A stretch of 64,000 nt of DNA, from the NCBI RefSeq assembly GCF_027595985.1, contig NC_073304.1, forward strand, positions 139,115,211-139,179,210, in the 5' to 3' direction. Positions 33,067-44,112 of this stretch are shown piece by piece; position 1 is the stretch's first letter; every line of letters begins with the position of its first letter. The stretch comes from Sorex araneus (taxonomy: Eukaryota > Chordata > Mammalia > Eulipotyphla > Soricidae). The notes under the pieces were generated by a model. It searched no databases and was not told the origin of the DNA. It saw only the letters and a program-made list of their open reading frames with translations. Position numbers and translations under genes: made by a program.

Positions 33067-33344
33067 GTATGCAAGTCATCATCTTAATAAGTTCATTCAC
33101 ATCAAATCTGAACTCCTTACGGTCTGTTGAGTCAGGCGTCATCTGGCTTCTCACACACCTCGTCTCTTCTCTTCTCACTCTCGCTTCTCCCAGACACATC
33201 TCTGCTCAGTGTGCCCCTCTCCACGACTGGAAATTCTCTTCTGCTGAAGGATTTGTGGGCTCGCTGGTCCTTCTGCCAGATTACTCTTCCTGGGGCTCCT
33301 TTTCATCGCGGCTGCTTTTTGCGGGGAGCAGGGATGAATTTGGG

Positions 33345-33450
33345 CCCCACCCAGCAGAGCTCAGGGGCTGCTCCTGGCTCTGTGCTCGGGAGCGACCCCT
33401 GGCGGCGATTTGGGAGCCATGCAGTGCCGCAGGAAGGCAGAGCGGAGTAA
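33345..33450 (-). repeat. Type I SINE, 3' half
   Basis: gggccccacccagcagagctc to gcgatttgggagcc. Confidence 0.7.
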
Positions 33451-33595
33451 TCGGCTGCACCTTCTGCAGACTTTAGCCCTTAAGGGTTCTCGCAGGCTGC
33501 TCCACCCAGAATTACTGCCCTCTTGGCTGCACCAGTGACTGTTTCTTCCTGGTACCTCTCAATTTGTCTGAATTTTCTTGTTATTGTTTTCATTT

Positions 33596-33762
33596 GGTTG
33601 TTTCGTTTGGAGGGCAACACCCAGTGCCACTTATTGCTTTCTCCTGACTCTGTGCTCAGTAATCACTCCTGGCAGGCTCGGGGACTATGTGGGAAGCCAG
33701 ATTGCGTCTGGGTCGACTGTGTGCAAGGCAAAGGCCCTCCCTTGTATATTGCTGTGGCCCAA
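33596..33762 (-). repeat. Type I SINE
   Basis: ggttgtttcgtttggaggg to tatattgctgtggccc. Confidence 0.8.
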
Positions 33763-34096
33763 CTGCTTTCCCCGGTAACTGTGGCCTGTCCCTATTGACT
33801 GTCTCCTTGTGTCCTCAACAGAGAGCAGACTCACCTCCCTGGGTGAGGGACCATCATCTCCCTCACAGCCCCGCCCTTTGAGCTCCTTCCTGGCTTTTGC
33901 TGACACCCCCTCCATCTCCCTTGGACACCGGGACCCCTCAAGTTCCGCACTCAGCCCTTAGGGTTCTGAGCCCACAGGGAACTTGTTCCCTCTGCTCACA
34001 AAGGGCTGCATCTCTTTAAAGCCGTTCGGATTCCTCCTGTTTCTTCTGCTCTGAGACAGGACAGTTTCTCCTTTCTTGTTTGCTTCTTGTTTTGCT

Positions 34097-34303
34097 CAAG
34101 CAGGCACCAGTAACGTCTCTATTGTGAGACTTGTTGTTACTGTTTTTGGCATATTGAATATACCATGGGTAGCTTGCCAGCCTCTGCCATGCGGGCGAGA
34201 TACTTGGTAGCTTGCCGGGCTCTTCGAGAGGAACAGAGGAATCGAACCCGGGTCAGCCACATGCAAGGTAAACGCCCTACCCACTGTGCTATCGCTCCAG
34301 TCC
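34097..34303 (-). repeat. Type II SINE
   Basis: Reverse of the 30600 type: caggcaccagtaacgtctc, tttttggcatattgaatat, gaatcgaacccgggtcagcc, ctatcgctccagtcc. 3' end truncated. Confidence 0.92.
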
Positions 34304-34344
34304 AACTTCTTTTACTGTTATTAAAACTATTTCATGTGTCTTTA

Positions 34345-34430
34345 TTTTTTTTTCAGTGTCATGGGGTCAAACCCAGGGTCTCACGTGTGTAAGGCAAGTG
34401 TTCTATCACTGAGCTTTATCCCTGGACCCT
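34345..34430 (-). repeat. tRNA-Ala/ID-like SINE
   Basis: gtcaaacccagggtctcac to tatcactgagctttatccc in reverse. Confidence 0.65.
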
Positions 34431-34464
34431 CTGTTATTTTGTTAAAGGGAATTTTTCCTTTTTC

Positions 34465-34618
34465 TTTCTCCAGCGATCACCTCTGGCAATGCTCAGGACT
34501 TACTTTTGACTCTGTTCAGAAATAACTCCCAGTGGTGTTTAGGGCACCATATCTGGTACTGGGGATCAAACCTGGGTTGGCTGCATTCAAGATAAACCCC
34601 TATACTTTCTCTCTGGCC
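34465..34618 (-). repeat. Type I SINE
   Basis: ctccagcgatcacctctgg to tactttctctctggcc. Confidence 0.75.
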
Positions 34619-34648
34619 ATATTCCTAATGATTTATTTTCTTTTTAGT

Positions 34649-34800
34649 TTTTCTTTTGTTTTGCGGGGGCCACAGCCAGCCATGCTCAGGGCTTACTGGG
34701 GGCTCTGCACTTAGGAATCACTCCGCTGAGGGTCGGGGAACCTTTGGGAGTGCCAGGGATCAAACTCGGGTTGGCGAGTGCAAGGTGAGTGCCCTGCCCC
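34649..34800 (-). repeat. Type I SINE
   Basis: ttttgcgggggccacagcc to ggtgagtgccctgcccc; the last, head-side 20 bp are missing. Confidence 0.8.
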
Positions 34801-34804
34801 CTCT

Positions 34805-35828
34805 AGTGCTTTCGAGGCACTCGGCTTCAGTACTTTGGTGTGCAGCCAAAGGAAGACAAATGGCCTCTTAGAGATTCTGCCTGAAGATTTGACTAGAGGC
34901 AAGACCGTTATTGTCCCAGGGCCAGCCTTTGCCAGGACAGTGCTCCTTGATAGCAGCCCGGCCTCCTAACAGTCTGGGGAGTTACTCCCGGCTGCCCAGA
35001 GCGCCAGCAGAACTGAGCCCCATCCTCCACAGCAGTGACCCGCACACAGGCCACCCAGCCCGAGTCCCTTCTCTCTCTTGGCTCTTCCAGGACCCTCTCA
35101 TGCTCCCCTACCGCGGTGATTGTTGCACAGATTACTGGTTAGGGAGGAGGCCACTTCGAGGCAAAGTAAGGAAAGGAAGCTAGCTCATCCGCAATCCCCT
35201 GGCATGGGGTGAGGTGGGTTTCTGGAACTTGGCTTCTACTCACAACCTCCTTTCCCACCCCAAGGAATGCAGCATGGACAGTGGCTGCCGGAAACCCCTT
35301 AGATCACCGGTGGTTCACCTTTCTCCATTGCCAAGGGCTGTGTGTTTGCATTCCCACCTCCCTGCGTGACACCCATCAAGGGTCACGCCCACCAGTTGAA
35401 GAAGCTGCCGCCGCGCGTCTGGCCTGCGTTGAGGCACGTGCATGACGCCCAGCTCCCACAGGAAAAAGCACGTCTCAGCTGTCCCCCCATCCTGCTATGT
35501 GTCATCCCCTCCATCTGCTGTCCCCACGAAACACTCACCCACGTCAGCTAAAATGGTGTACCAGGCTTGGAATGGGCTGGGGAGCGTCAGGCCCACGAAC
35601 AGAGAGCACCAGAATAGCAGCGAGCGTACTGTGGCTGCGAGCGTCGGCCGTGCCCGGGCCGAGCCTGGGAGCGTGGTGCAGACCCCCTCAGTTTCCCAGT
35701 CAGTCTCCCAGGGCCAGTGTCAATGACTGCAGACGTGGGCTCTCTCGCAGGGTGCCCTTTGGAGCTGGGTGCAGGCGGGCAATGGTTTTTGTCCTCAGAG
35801 GGCAATCTCTTGATGAAGCTGAAGTGCT
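34805..35828. other. Unique, moderately GC-rich DNA
   Basis: About 1 kb with no repeat recognised. A short minus-strand open frame ending at a gtgagt near 35535 was examined and not accepted as an exon. Confidence 0.45.
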
Positions 35829-35829
35829 C

Positions 35830-35985
35830 TGGGGTCTGGAGCAATGGCACAGCCGGCAGGGAGCTTGCTTTACATGGCTGACCCGAGCTCCATCCCTGGC
35901 ACCCCAGATGGTCCCCCAAACTGCACCAGGAATGATCCCTGAGCACAGAACCAGGAGCACCACCAGCGTGACCCAAAAACCAAAC
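35830..35985 (+). repeat. Type I SINE
   Basis: ggggtctggagcaatggcac to accagcgtgacccaaaaac. Confidence 0.85.
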
Positions 35986-36024
35986 AAATAAAAAAGAAAC
36001 TGACGTGCTTTTATGATGTGAGGT

Positions 36025-36118
36025 TTTATTTTGTGGCTATGCTCAGGACTTCTTGGCTCTGCACTCAGGGGTCAGTCCTGGCAGTGCTTGGGGGAACCAG
36101 CTAGGGGGCTGGAATGCC
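36025..36118 (-). repeat. Type I SINE, partial
   Basis: gtggctatgctcaggacttc to tgcttgggggaacc. Confidence 0.65.
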
Positions 36119-36194
36119 TTATATACTATGATATCTGAGGTTATGTGCATTTTAGGAGTGAGGGTACTGACATAGTCAATTATTCAGCTTCTTT

Positions 36195-36364
36195 GTTTAG
36201 TTCTGTTTGGGGGCCACTCCTGACAGTGCTCCGGGGGTACTGCTGGCTCTGCACTCAGAATTACTCCTGGCGGTGCTCGAGGCACCATATGGGATGCCAG
36301 GCATTGTCCCTGGGTCTGAGTGCATGAAAGACAAGTACCCTCCCCACTGCAGTGCTCCAGCCCC
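36195..36364 (-). repeat. Type I SINE
   Basis: ttctgtttgggggccactcc to actgcagtgctccagcccc. Confidence 0.88.
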
Positions 36365-36369
36365 CGACT

Positions 36370-36974
36370 GAATGCTGCTTGTGAGCGAGACGCCAGCCTT
36401 AGTAGTGAACGAAACCAAACCAAACTTCCCACTTGGTGAAAATTATAGCCCAGGAGGTATGACCAGGCAGCAAATGCACGGATACATGTCAGGACAGCTC
36501 AGGTGCAGAGGAGAAGAGCAGCGTGTGGGGAAAGAAACAGAGACTGTGGCTGGGCCGGGGCGCGGCGGTCAGGAAAGTTAGTTCTTGCCACGTGACACAC
36601 CACTTCGGAACTAAGTGGCCTCAAGGACACAGGCTTGACTCTTGCTCCAGAGCCTGTCAGCCAGGTGGAAGCAGCCAGGAGGCGGCACCTCCGTGCCTCA
36701 GGATTGTCCTAACTGTCCCGGGGGGCAGGAGGAGGTAAGAAGGTGAGTCGGTCAGGGTCTGGCTCTTGGCCCGGGTTGAGGATGGGCTCGGCTGGGATGT
36801 GGGCAGTCCCCAGGGGCACCATGCGCTGTGGGGGGCCAGGACGCCCTCTCTTCTGGGGACCTCTCCTGTGGCTTCCCACAGGCCTTTGAGCCGGACAGCC
36901 AGTCCCTGGATGTGACTGCTCAAGTCTCACTGGGCTCCAGGGTGGAAGCTGACAGGCCTTTCAAGACTGGCGCG
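36370..36974. other. Unique intergenic DNA
   Basis: No feature recognised. Confidence 0.45.
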
Positions 36975-37135
36975 GAGGCCCAGAAAGATAGTGCACGGGT
37001 AAGGCGCTGGCTTTGCGTGCCCTTGACCCAGGTCCGGTCTCCTGTACCACCTGTGGTGCTCCAAGCCTCACCAGGAGTGATTGCTGAGCACAGAGCTGAG
37101 AGAAAGCCCTGAACACGCTGGGTGTGGCCCCAAAA
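36975..37135 (+). repeat. Type I SINE
   Basis: gcggaggcccagaaagatag to tgggtgtggccccaaaat. Confidence 0.8.
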
Positions 37136-37151
37136 TAAAAAACAATAATAA

Positions 37152-37325
37152 TGAGTGATGGTACAGCAGGGAGGGCGTTTGCCTTGCACGTGGCTGACCA
37201 GGCTTGATCCCCAGCACCCCATATGGTTCCCGGAGCTTTGCCAGGAGTGATACCTGAGCACAGAATCAGGAGTAAGTCTTTAGCACAACCGACTGTGGTT
37301 TAGCACAACTGACTGTGGTCCAAAA
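37152..37325 (+). repeat. Type I SINE with 20-bp internal tandem duplication
   Basis: tttagcacaaccgactgtgg is followed directly by a second copy with one change (aactgactg). Confidence 0.88.
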
Positions 37326-37390
37326 ACAAACAAACAAAAATATTATGAACAACTTTTTAAATCACAGAGCCTTGATAATAAATAAAAATT

Positions 37391-37530
37391 AGGGGCCAGA
37401 TAGTACCACGAGTAGGGCGCTTGTGTTGCACATGGCTGGGCTGGTTTGATCCCCAGCAATGGTCCGCTAAGCCTGCCAGGCGTGATCCCAGAGCACAGAG
37501 CCAGCAGTAAGCCGGCTTGCGTGGCCCATA
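37391..37530 (+). repeat. Type I SINE
   Basis: aggggccagatagtaccac to ggcttgcgtggcccat. Confidence 0.8.
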
Positions 37531-37588
37531 GCAAACGAACAATAAATAAACATTACATAAAGATGTAAACTGAAAAAACAGTTTTTGG

Positions 37589-37761
37589 TGTTTTTTTTTT
37601 TCTTTTTGGGTCATACCCGGCGATGCACAGAGGTTACTCCTGGCTCATGCACTCAGGAATTACCCCTGGTGGTGCTTAGGGGACTGTATGGGATGCTCGG
37701 AATCGAACCCAGGTCGGCCGCATGCAAGGCAAATGCCCTACCCGCTGTTATCGCTCCAATA
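37589..37761 (-). repeat. Type I SINE, near consensus
   Basis: tctttttgggtcatacccgg to ctgttatcgctccaatacc. Confidence 0.92.
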
Positions 37762-37781
37762 CCCCCCCCAAAAAAAATTTT

Positions 37782-37927
37782 TTTTTGTCTTTTTTGGCCA
37801 CACCTGGCTCTGCACTCAGGAATTACTCCTAATGATGCACAAGGACCATATGAGATGCTGGGGATTGAACTCAGGTCAGTCGCATGCAAGGCAACTGCCC
37901 TACCCATTGTACTATTACTCCAGCCCC
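37782..37927 (-). repeat. Type I SINE, internally deleted
   Basis: cttttttggccacacctgg joins directly to ctctgcactcagg. Confidence 0.88.
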
Positions 37928-38069
37928 CCAAAATGTTTTGTATAAATGAACTAATCAGTCACTCTGTAGCCCCAGCTGGGTCTAACACCATGTCTGGGGC
38001 ATGAGCAGAGGACGTACATTAGAAACTCACTGACAGGGGATTGTTCCACTCAGCTATCACTTTCTGTGG

Positions 38070-38204
38070 GGGCTGCAGAGATGGCTCCCAAGGCCATAGT
38101 GCATGCTCTGCACACTGGAACCCAGGTTCCATCCCCACATGACCCCCTAGCTGGGGCACGGAGTCAGAAGTGGCCCTTGATCACCAGCAAGGTGTGACTC
38201 AACA
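38070..38204 (+). repeat. Type I SINE, diverged
   Basis: gggggctgcagagatggctc to agcaaggtgtgactc. Confidence 0.6.
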
Positions 38205-38456
38205 ACAAAACAGAAGAAAACAAGTCACCCACAAGTAAGATATTATCCAGGGGGATGGAGAAGAAAGGAAAGAGGCATTCAAAGCTACCTGCAGGGTGGC
38301 CAAAGGTCACAGGTAGTCATGCCATTCTGGCCTGCTAGATAAGCTGCTATCAGAGCAGTGTAGCCCGGAAAGCCCCATTAAAGGAGGGACTGTGACAGGA
38401 CGCTGGGAGTGACAGCTGCCAGCAAGGGGCGGGCAGGAAGCTCAAAAAGCAAAGGG

Positions 38457-38602
38457 AGGGGCTGGGGTGATGGGAGAGTGGGTGTCACTTGCCTTACACT
38501 TGGCCAGCCCAGGTTCGATCCCCAGCATCCCATATGGTTCCTGAACCTTCCAGGAATGACCCCTGAGCACAGAGCCAGGAGAGTATTGTAGAGGGTAGCC
38601 CC
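38457..38602 (+). repeat. Type I SINE
   Basis: ggggctggggtgatgggag to gagagtattgtagaggg. Confidence 0.8.
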
Positions 38603-38769
38603 CCCACCCCTACCCCATTAAAAGGAGAAAGCCAAAATGTGAAGGGAGGATTTGGAATAGAGTTGTCGAGGCAAACAGCCCTGTGACCCTAGAGTTTCTA
38701 GAAGCCAAGATTACAACAAGCTGAGCACAGGCAATGTTTATAATGATGACAAAGTCACTTTTTAAAGTA

Positions 38770-38848
38770 TTATTATCCATAAAGATAGTGCAGTGGGCAG
38801 GGTGTTTGCCTTGCCCGCTGCCCACTCAGGTTTGATTCTTGCTGAGAC
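38770..38848 (+). repeat. Type I SINE, head fragment
   Basis: ataaagatagtgcagtgggc to ggtttgattcttgctgagac; interrupted at 38848 by the type II insertion. Confidence 0.7.
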
Positions 38849-39099
38849 TGCACTGCACTGCACTGTGGTCCCGTTGTTCACCGATTTGCTGGAACGGGCA
38901 CCAGTAACATCTCCGTTGTGAGACTTGTTGTTATTGTTTTTGGCATATCGAATATGCCATGGATAGCTTGCCAGGCTCTGTCATGTGGGCAAGATATTCT
39001 CAGTAACTTGCAGGGCTCTCTGAGAGGGACGGAGGAATCGAACCCAGGTTGGCCGTATGCAAGGCAAATGCCCCACCCGCTGTGCTATTGCTCCAGCCC
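38849..39099 (-). repeat. Full-length type II SINE with 9-bp target-site duplication
   Basis: tgctgagac at 38840-38848 and 39100-39108. 251 bp; its 3' end (left) is a tgcactgcactgcactg array instead of poly-T. Contains the ggcatatcgaatatgcc hairpin. Confidence 0.95.
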
Positions 39100-39114
39100 T
39101 GCTGAGACACTTAA

Positions 39115-39292
39115 TTTTTTTTTTTTTTTTTTTTTGGTGTTTGGCCATACCCAATACCCAGTGTTGCTCAGGGTTTATCCATCACTGTGCACTCAGGAAT
39201 TACTCTTGACCATGCTCAGGAGACCATATGGAGTGCTGGAGATCCAATGCAAGTAGGCTGCATGCAGGCAAACCCCTACCCACTGTGCCCCC
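39115..39292 (-). repeat. Type I SINE with about 22-nt T-run
   Basis: tggtgtttggccatacccaa to cactgtgccccctg. Confidence 0.85.
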
Positions 39293-39899
39293 TGAAGTTT
39301 TCTCTTTTATGACTCCCACCCCTAGTCCTGCCAGAAGCTGCCCCCACCAAAACAGAAACAAACAAAAAATCAGGTTGTTTGTCTCTTGTTTCATGTCAGA
39401 GATGGCATATCCCTGGGCCTAAGCCCTCCTTCAGCTTCTTACAAATCCCTCCTGCTTCTTTCAGAATTCAGTGCCACTCCGAGGCTCTCACTGCAGTACT
39501 GGGGGGAGGGGCTTTCAGCGGTGCTGAGGCACCAGACGGGGGCCCAAGGGTCGCAGGAATCAAACCAAGGGCTCCCTCCTGCACCAAGCATGAGTCAGCC
39601 CTCGGAACCCTCTCTCTGCCCAGCAGCTTCTGGTTCTTACCACTGTTTCCTCCTTCACTCTGGCCTTGACACTGGCACCCCTGGCTCTTCTCGGCACAGG
39701 GAAAATGACTTCTTTCAAATTCAATGGAGAATTTCCCCATTTCCCTCTCCATTCAGTCCTGGATTATCTCCTATTCTTGGCCTGTTCTTGGGGACAGTTG
39801 GATGGCTCATCACCCTCTGGAAAGGACACACACCCAAGCTCCTAATTCCACCCTCCCTGACAGAGCTCTTCTGGGCATCTTCGTCCTTTCCAGGCCCAA
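39293..39899. other. Mostly unique intergenic DNA
   Basis: A weak reverse SINE relic near 39490-39600; otherwise nothing recognised. Confidence 0.45.
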
Positions 39900-40083
39900 A
39901 CTTTTTTTTTTTAATTTTTTAATTTTGGGACCACACCTGGCAATATTCAGGGGTTGTTCTTGGCTCTGTGCCCAGGCATTGCTGACTCCTGGTGGTGCTG
40001 AGGGTCCATATGGGATGCCGGGGATCGAATCCAGGCCAGCAGGTGCAAGGCAAGTGCCCTACCTACTGTACCATCTTGCCAAC
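39900..40083 (-). repeat. Type I SINE
   Basis: tttttttaattttttaattttggg to ccatcttgccaacc, with a 10-bp insertion in the body. Confidence 0.85.
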
Positions 40084-40125
40084 CTATCTATTTACCAAAG
40101 CAATATATTTTAAAAATCTCTCCTC

Positions 40126-40302
40126 CTTTTTTTTTTTTTCACACCCAGCTGTGTTCTGATGTGTTCTGAGCTTACTCTTGACTCTAAGCTCAGAGATCAC
40201 TCCTGGCAGGGCTCATGGAACCGTATGCAGATCCAGGGATCAAATCTGGGTCAGCTGCATACAAGGCAAGAGATTTACCTGCTATACTATCTCCCTAGCC
40301 CC
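40126..40302 (-). repeat. Type I SINE
   Basis: tttttttcacacccagctg, with gatgtgttct duplicated, to atctccctagcccc. Confidence 0.88.
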
Positions 40303-40506
40303 CTCCATTTTTATTGCGGCATGGCGATTTATAGTACTGCTAGTGATGGGGTTTCATGCATACATTATTCCAGCTTCACACTTCCCAACAGCATGTCTAC
40401 TGCCAGCGATGTCTCAAAGTCCCCTCCCAGCCATCCTTCACCCCCAGGTAAATTCAGTTCTATAAACCAACCCTCCGATTCTATTGCTTTGCAAGCCTAA
40501 ACTCTT

Positions 40507-40667
40507 TTTTGGGGGGAGGGGGTCACACCCAGCGATGCACAGGGGTTACTCCTGGCTCATGCACTCAGGAATTACTCCTGGCGGTTCTTTGGGGGATGCT
40601 GGGAATTGAACTCAGGTCAGCTGCGTGCAAGGCAAATGCCCTACCTGCTGTGCTATCGCTCCAGCCC
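40507..40667 (-). repeat. Young type I SINE with perfect 14-bp target-site duplication
   Basis: aagcctaaactctt at 40493-40506 and 40668-40681. Confidence 0.96.
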
Positions 40668-40681
40668 AAGCCTAAACTCTT

Positions 40682-41385
40682 AAGCAATCCTCTCCTCCTC
40701 TTCTTCTACCCAGGATGAATGCATTATATAAACTGGAATTGTCCCAGACCCGGATGTATGGTCTGTCCCTTAATCTACATCCCACACCCCCAAACCCAGT
40801 TTAGTGTGATTTTGAAAACATATTCCACATCCGGCCATTTCTCACCACCTGCTCCTCTGTCAGCCATCCTAGGAAACACTCGGCATGTCCTGCCTTTATT
40901 TTTGCAGTGGCCGCCCCTCTGCGCTCCAGCGCCACCATGCCTCCCACCTCCAAATCTGTTCCAGCACAGCCGGAGCACTCTTGTCAAATCCCGAGTGAGA
41001 TCATGTTACTCTGCTCAGGAGGCTGGTGGTGCCCGAGCCATTCATACCCTGCAGCCTGCCAGAGGGGTCTGGGCGGCCAGCACCCTCTTCCTATCTCCTC
41101 ACTCCCAAGCTAGGGAAGAGCAGGTTTCCTGCCCTTGGTTGCTCCTTTCCCTCTGCTGGAGACTCCCCCAGGCATGGCAGGACTCGCCGGCTCCTTTCTC
41201 TCCCACCCCACATCCCCGCTCTGCTGTGTAAAACACAGCCAGTATCCAGCCTCCACTCGGACTCCTTCCTCCATTTGCTGGAAAATGCCCAGAGGAATGC
41301 GCATGTCTGTCCCCTGTCTGTGAAGGTCGTCTCCTTCTCCTGCCTTGGAAGATGGGCCATCCTCCAGCGTCACACACAAAATGTG
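40682..41385. other. Unique intergenic DNA
   Basis: No repeat or exon recognised; C-rich. Confidence 0.45.
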
Positions 41386-41389
41386 ACAG

Positions 41390-41562
41390 AGGGCACCAGC
41401 GCGATAGAAGAGAGGGTAGAGCGCTTGCCTTGCGTGGTGTTGACCCTGGGTTCCATCCCCAGGGTCAGTATCCCCCCTGGTCCCCTGAGCACTGCCAGGA
41501 ATAGATTCCTGAACACAGCCAGGAGGAAGCCCTGAGCACCGCCGGGTGGGACACAGAAACTA
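41390..41562 (+). repeat. Type I SINE
   Basis: gggcaccagcgcgatagaag to accgccgggtgggacac, with a duplicated ccagggtc near the B box. Confidence 0.85.
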
Positions 41563-41900
41563 AAACCAAAAAGTGTGGCAGAAATGACGCTGAAAGACGC
41601 CTGAAATGAAATAGGTGATAGGGCTGCCCTGGACTCTCCTTTCCAACACGCTCCCTGGAGACTGCAGCAGAGGAAAGGGGGGGAGGGGAAGGGCCCCAGG
41701 CAGCAGAGGCAGGGGGTGACTCCCAGCCACGCCTGCCTGCTGAGCTCCCCCCACCCCCCCACCCACATATGGCGGAGTAAAAACACTTCCAGGGCCTCTG
41801 CTCTTCCTTGTCCAAATTCTTTGTCCATAGAATTTATAGAATCTGTGAGTTTGGGCACAACTTGTTACACGCTCGGAGTAGCCGGAGCGCCAGGTTGATG

Positions 41901-42058
41901 TTTGGGAGTCACACCTGGCAGTGCTCAGGGCGTTTCTGGCTTTGTGCTTAGGGATCGCTTCTGGCGGGCTGAGGGGAACACGTATGGTGCCAGGGATCAA
42001 ACCCAGGTCAGCCACATGCAAGGCAAGTGCCTCAACCCTGTCCTATCTGTCCAGCCCC
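41901..42058 (-). repeat. Type I SINE, intact across the left edge of block A
   Basis: Runs unbroken through 41930/41931 (cagtgctcaggg-cgtttctgg), showing that the left flank of A copy 1 is ancestral. Its partner in A copy 2 starts abruptly at 46003. Confidence 0.9.
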
Positions 42059-43155
42059 ATTTACTTCTTTCTTTTGGTGGGTGGGGGACTCGGAGCTGGC
42101 AGCAGGGGCTACCCCGGGTGATGCTCAGGGCTTACTCCAGGCTCTGAGCTTAGGGGTCACTCCAGGCAGGGCTCAGGGGAGCACATGTGCTGATGGGGAT
42201 TGAACCTGGGTTGGCAGCAGGCGAGGCAAGTATACTATTTGCTTATTTCTTGTCTGTGTCCCCCGGAGAGAACGGGAACTCCTGGAGGGCAGGGACATGT
42301 GTCTCTTGCATAGCTTCCGTTTCCAGAGAAGTCCCCTGTCTAGAGCGGGCACTTGGTAAAGACTCCAACACACGAATCTTTGCTAATTAAAGAAAGCGGC
42401 TCCATACTATAATTCACAACACCTTCTGCTGAGGCACGCGACCTTTTCCTGAAGCAAGTGTTCTCTGGTATGTTTTGGACCAGCTCCCTGTTAAAAAATA
42501 TCTCTTGTCAACCATCTGGAAAATGATAAAGTTGGATCCATACCACCCACTATATACCAGGAAAGAGTCCAAACAGATCAAAGATTTATACGTGACAAAG
42601 TGAAACCATTAAAGTCCTAGAAAAAAAGTATAACAGAATTCCAACATAACCGTGAAGTGGGAAGACCCTTCTAACCGACTCAGTTTCCAGCAACCTGGAG
42701 AGAGACAGATCAATACAAACTACATAACAATCCTGAGACTTCTATTTGGGGGTTGGAGAGAGACTACAGCAGTTAAGACATTTGCCTTGCATGAGGTCAA
42801 CCCTGGTTTGATCCTCAGCCTCCCAACACCTCTAGGAGTGATCCCTGAGCACAGAGCCAGGAGTGAACCCTGAACACAGTTGAATGTGGCATGGAAAAAA
42901 AGGAAGGAAAAAAAAAGAAGGAAAGAAAAAGATATTCTCAGTTCACAGTAAGGGGAATTCCAATGCTCTGATCATATGAGAACATACTTATCCTCTTCTT
43001 TACATGTGATAAGGGAATGTAAAATAGAAGCACATCACAAAACCATGAGATGACCAAATCCCAAACCATGGCAACACTGCACTGGCAGGCTGTTGAGAAG
43101 AGCACTCTTGCACATTGGCAGGATGCTGAGATGGGCACTCTCACACGTTGCTCTC
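41931..43155 (+). repeat. Duplication block A, copy 1 (1225 bp)
   Basis: Direct repeat of 46003-47227 with a constant offset of 4072 bp and no difference found where compared. Contains SINEs at 41931-42058 (minus), 42085-42240 (minus) and 42749-42890 (plus), and A-rich (GGAA)-type sequence near 42897-42930. Confidence 0.96.
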
Positions 43156-43161
43156 ACACGA
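43156..43161. other. 6-bp junction insert
   Basis: acacga between A copy 1 and inverted B. Absent after A copy 2. It can be read as copied from ctctcacacg 18 bp upstream, or as acac plus the ancestral cgat that follows A copy 2. Confidence 0.8.
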
Positions 43162-44080
43162 TCAGGAATTATTCCTGGCAGTGTTTGAGGGACCATACCG
43201 GATACCAGGGATCGAACCCAGGTTGACTGCATGAAAAGCAAGCACACTACCCGCTGTATGCTATCACCAGCCCCAAATAAATGGGACCATTCATTTCTGG
43301 ACCTTCCCAAGTTGTCTTTTGCACTGGACCAGCATTCTTATTGTGTCAGGGAGTCCTGAACAGAAAAACAGGAGTCGGCCACGATAGTCTTCACCACAGC
43401 ACCAGCGGCCATGGCACATGGGCCCACACAGGTGTGGCAGGGCAGGGCTCACAGTCTGAAGCTCGGATTCCAGGGTGAGGGGTTTCTCGAGGGTGCTGGG
43501 AAATGCAGTCGTCTCAGCAGTGGGCTCCTACAGTAGACAACACCAAATCTCCTGTTTGGCAGGCTGAACCAGGCCGCGCCCACCCTAGCATCCCACCTCT
43601 CCTCCCAACTCCTGTTCTGCTCTCAGCCAGTTTTTGTGAAATAGAGTGAAGTACACAGGGTCAGCTCTTAAGGCATAGGTTCTCAGGCTGGCAACCTTGG
43701 GACCCTGGGTCTGCCGGTGTCTGGGAAAAGCAATGGAAAGGAATAGCAATTGTGGAGATTTTTTATTCACATATTCACTTGTATGAAGCTTGTACAACTA
43801 CAGATTTGCTTTGGGATGCTGTTAGGTCAGTGCAGTTGGAAATGGATGCTCTGTTCAGCAGAAGAGCCTGCCCAGGGTTCGTTTTGAGAAGCAGGATCTG
43901 TTGTCAACCAGTAGAGTTTGGGCCAGAGAGATAGTACAGTGCGTGGATAGGGCCTTGCATGTAGCCAACCCAGGGTCAATCCCTGGAACCCCATATGGTC
44001 ACCTGAGCCATTCCAAGAATGATTCCTGAATGCAGAGCTAGGAGTAAGCCCTGAGTACCTCCAGATGGGGCTTAAAAGCC

Positions 44081-44112
<32 letters not shown>

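Noticed and set aside
35530-35680. Minus-strand frame with a hydrophobic stretch (LLFWCSLFVGLTLPSPFQAW) ending at a good gtgagt donor
   Set aside because: No family recognised, no convincing acceptor in frame, and no known gene expected between MGME1 and OVOL2. Transcript data would be needed.
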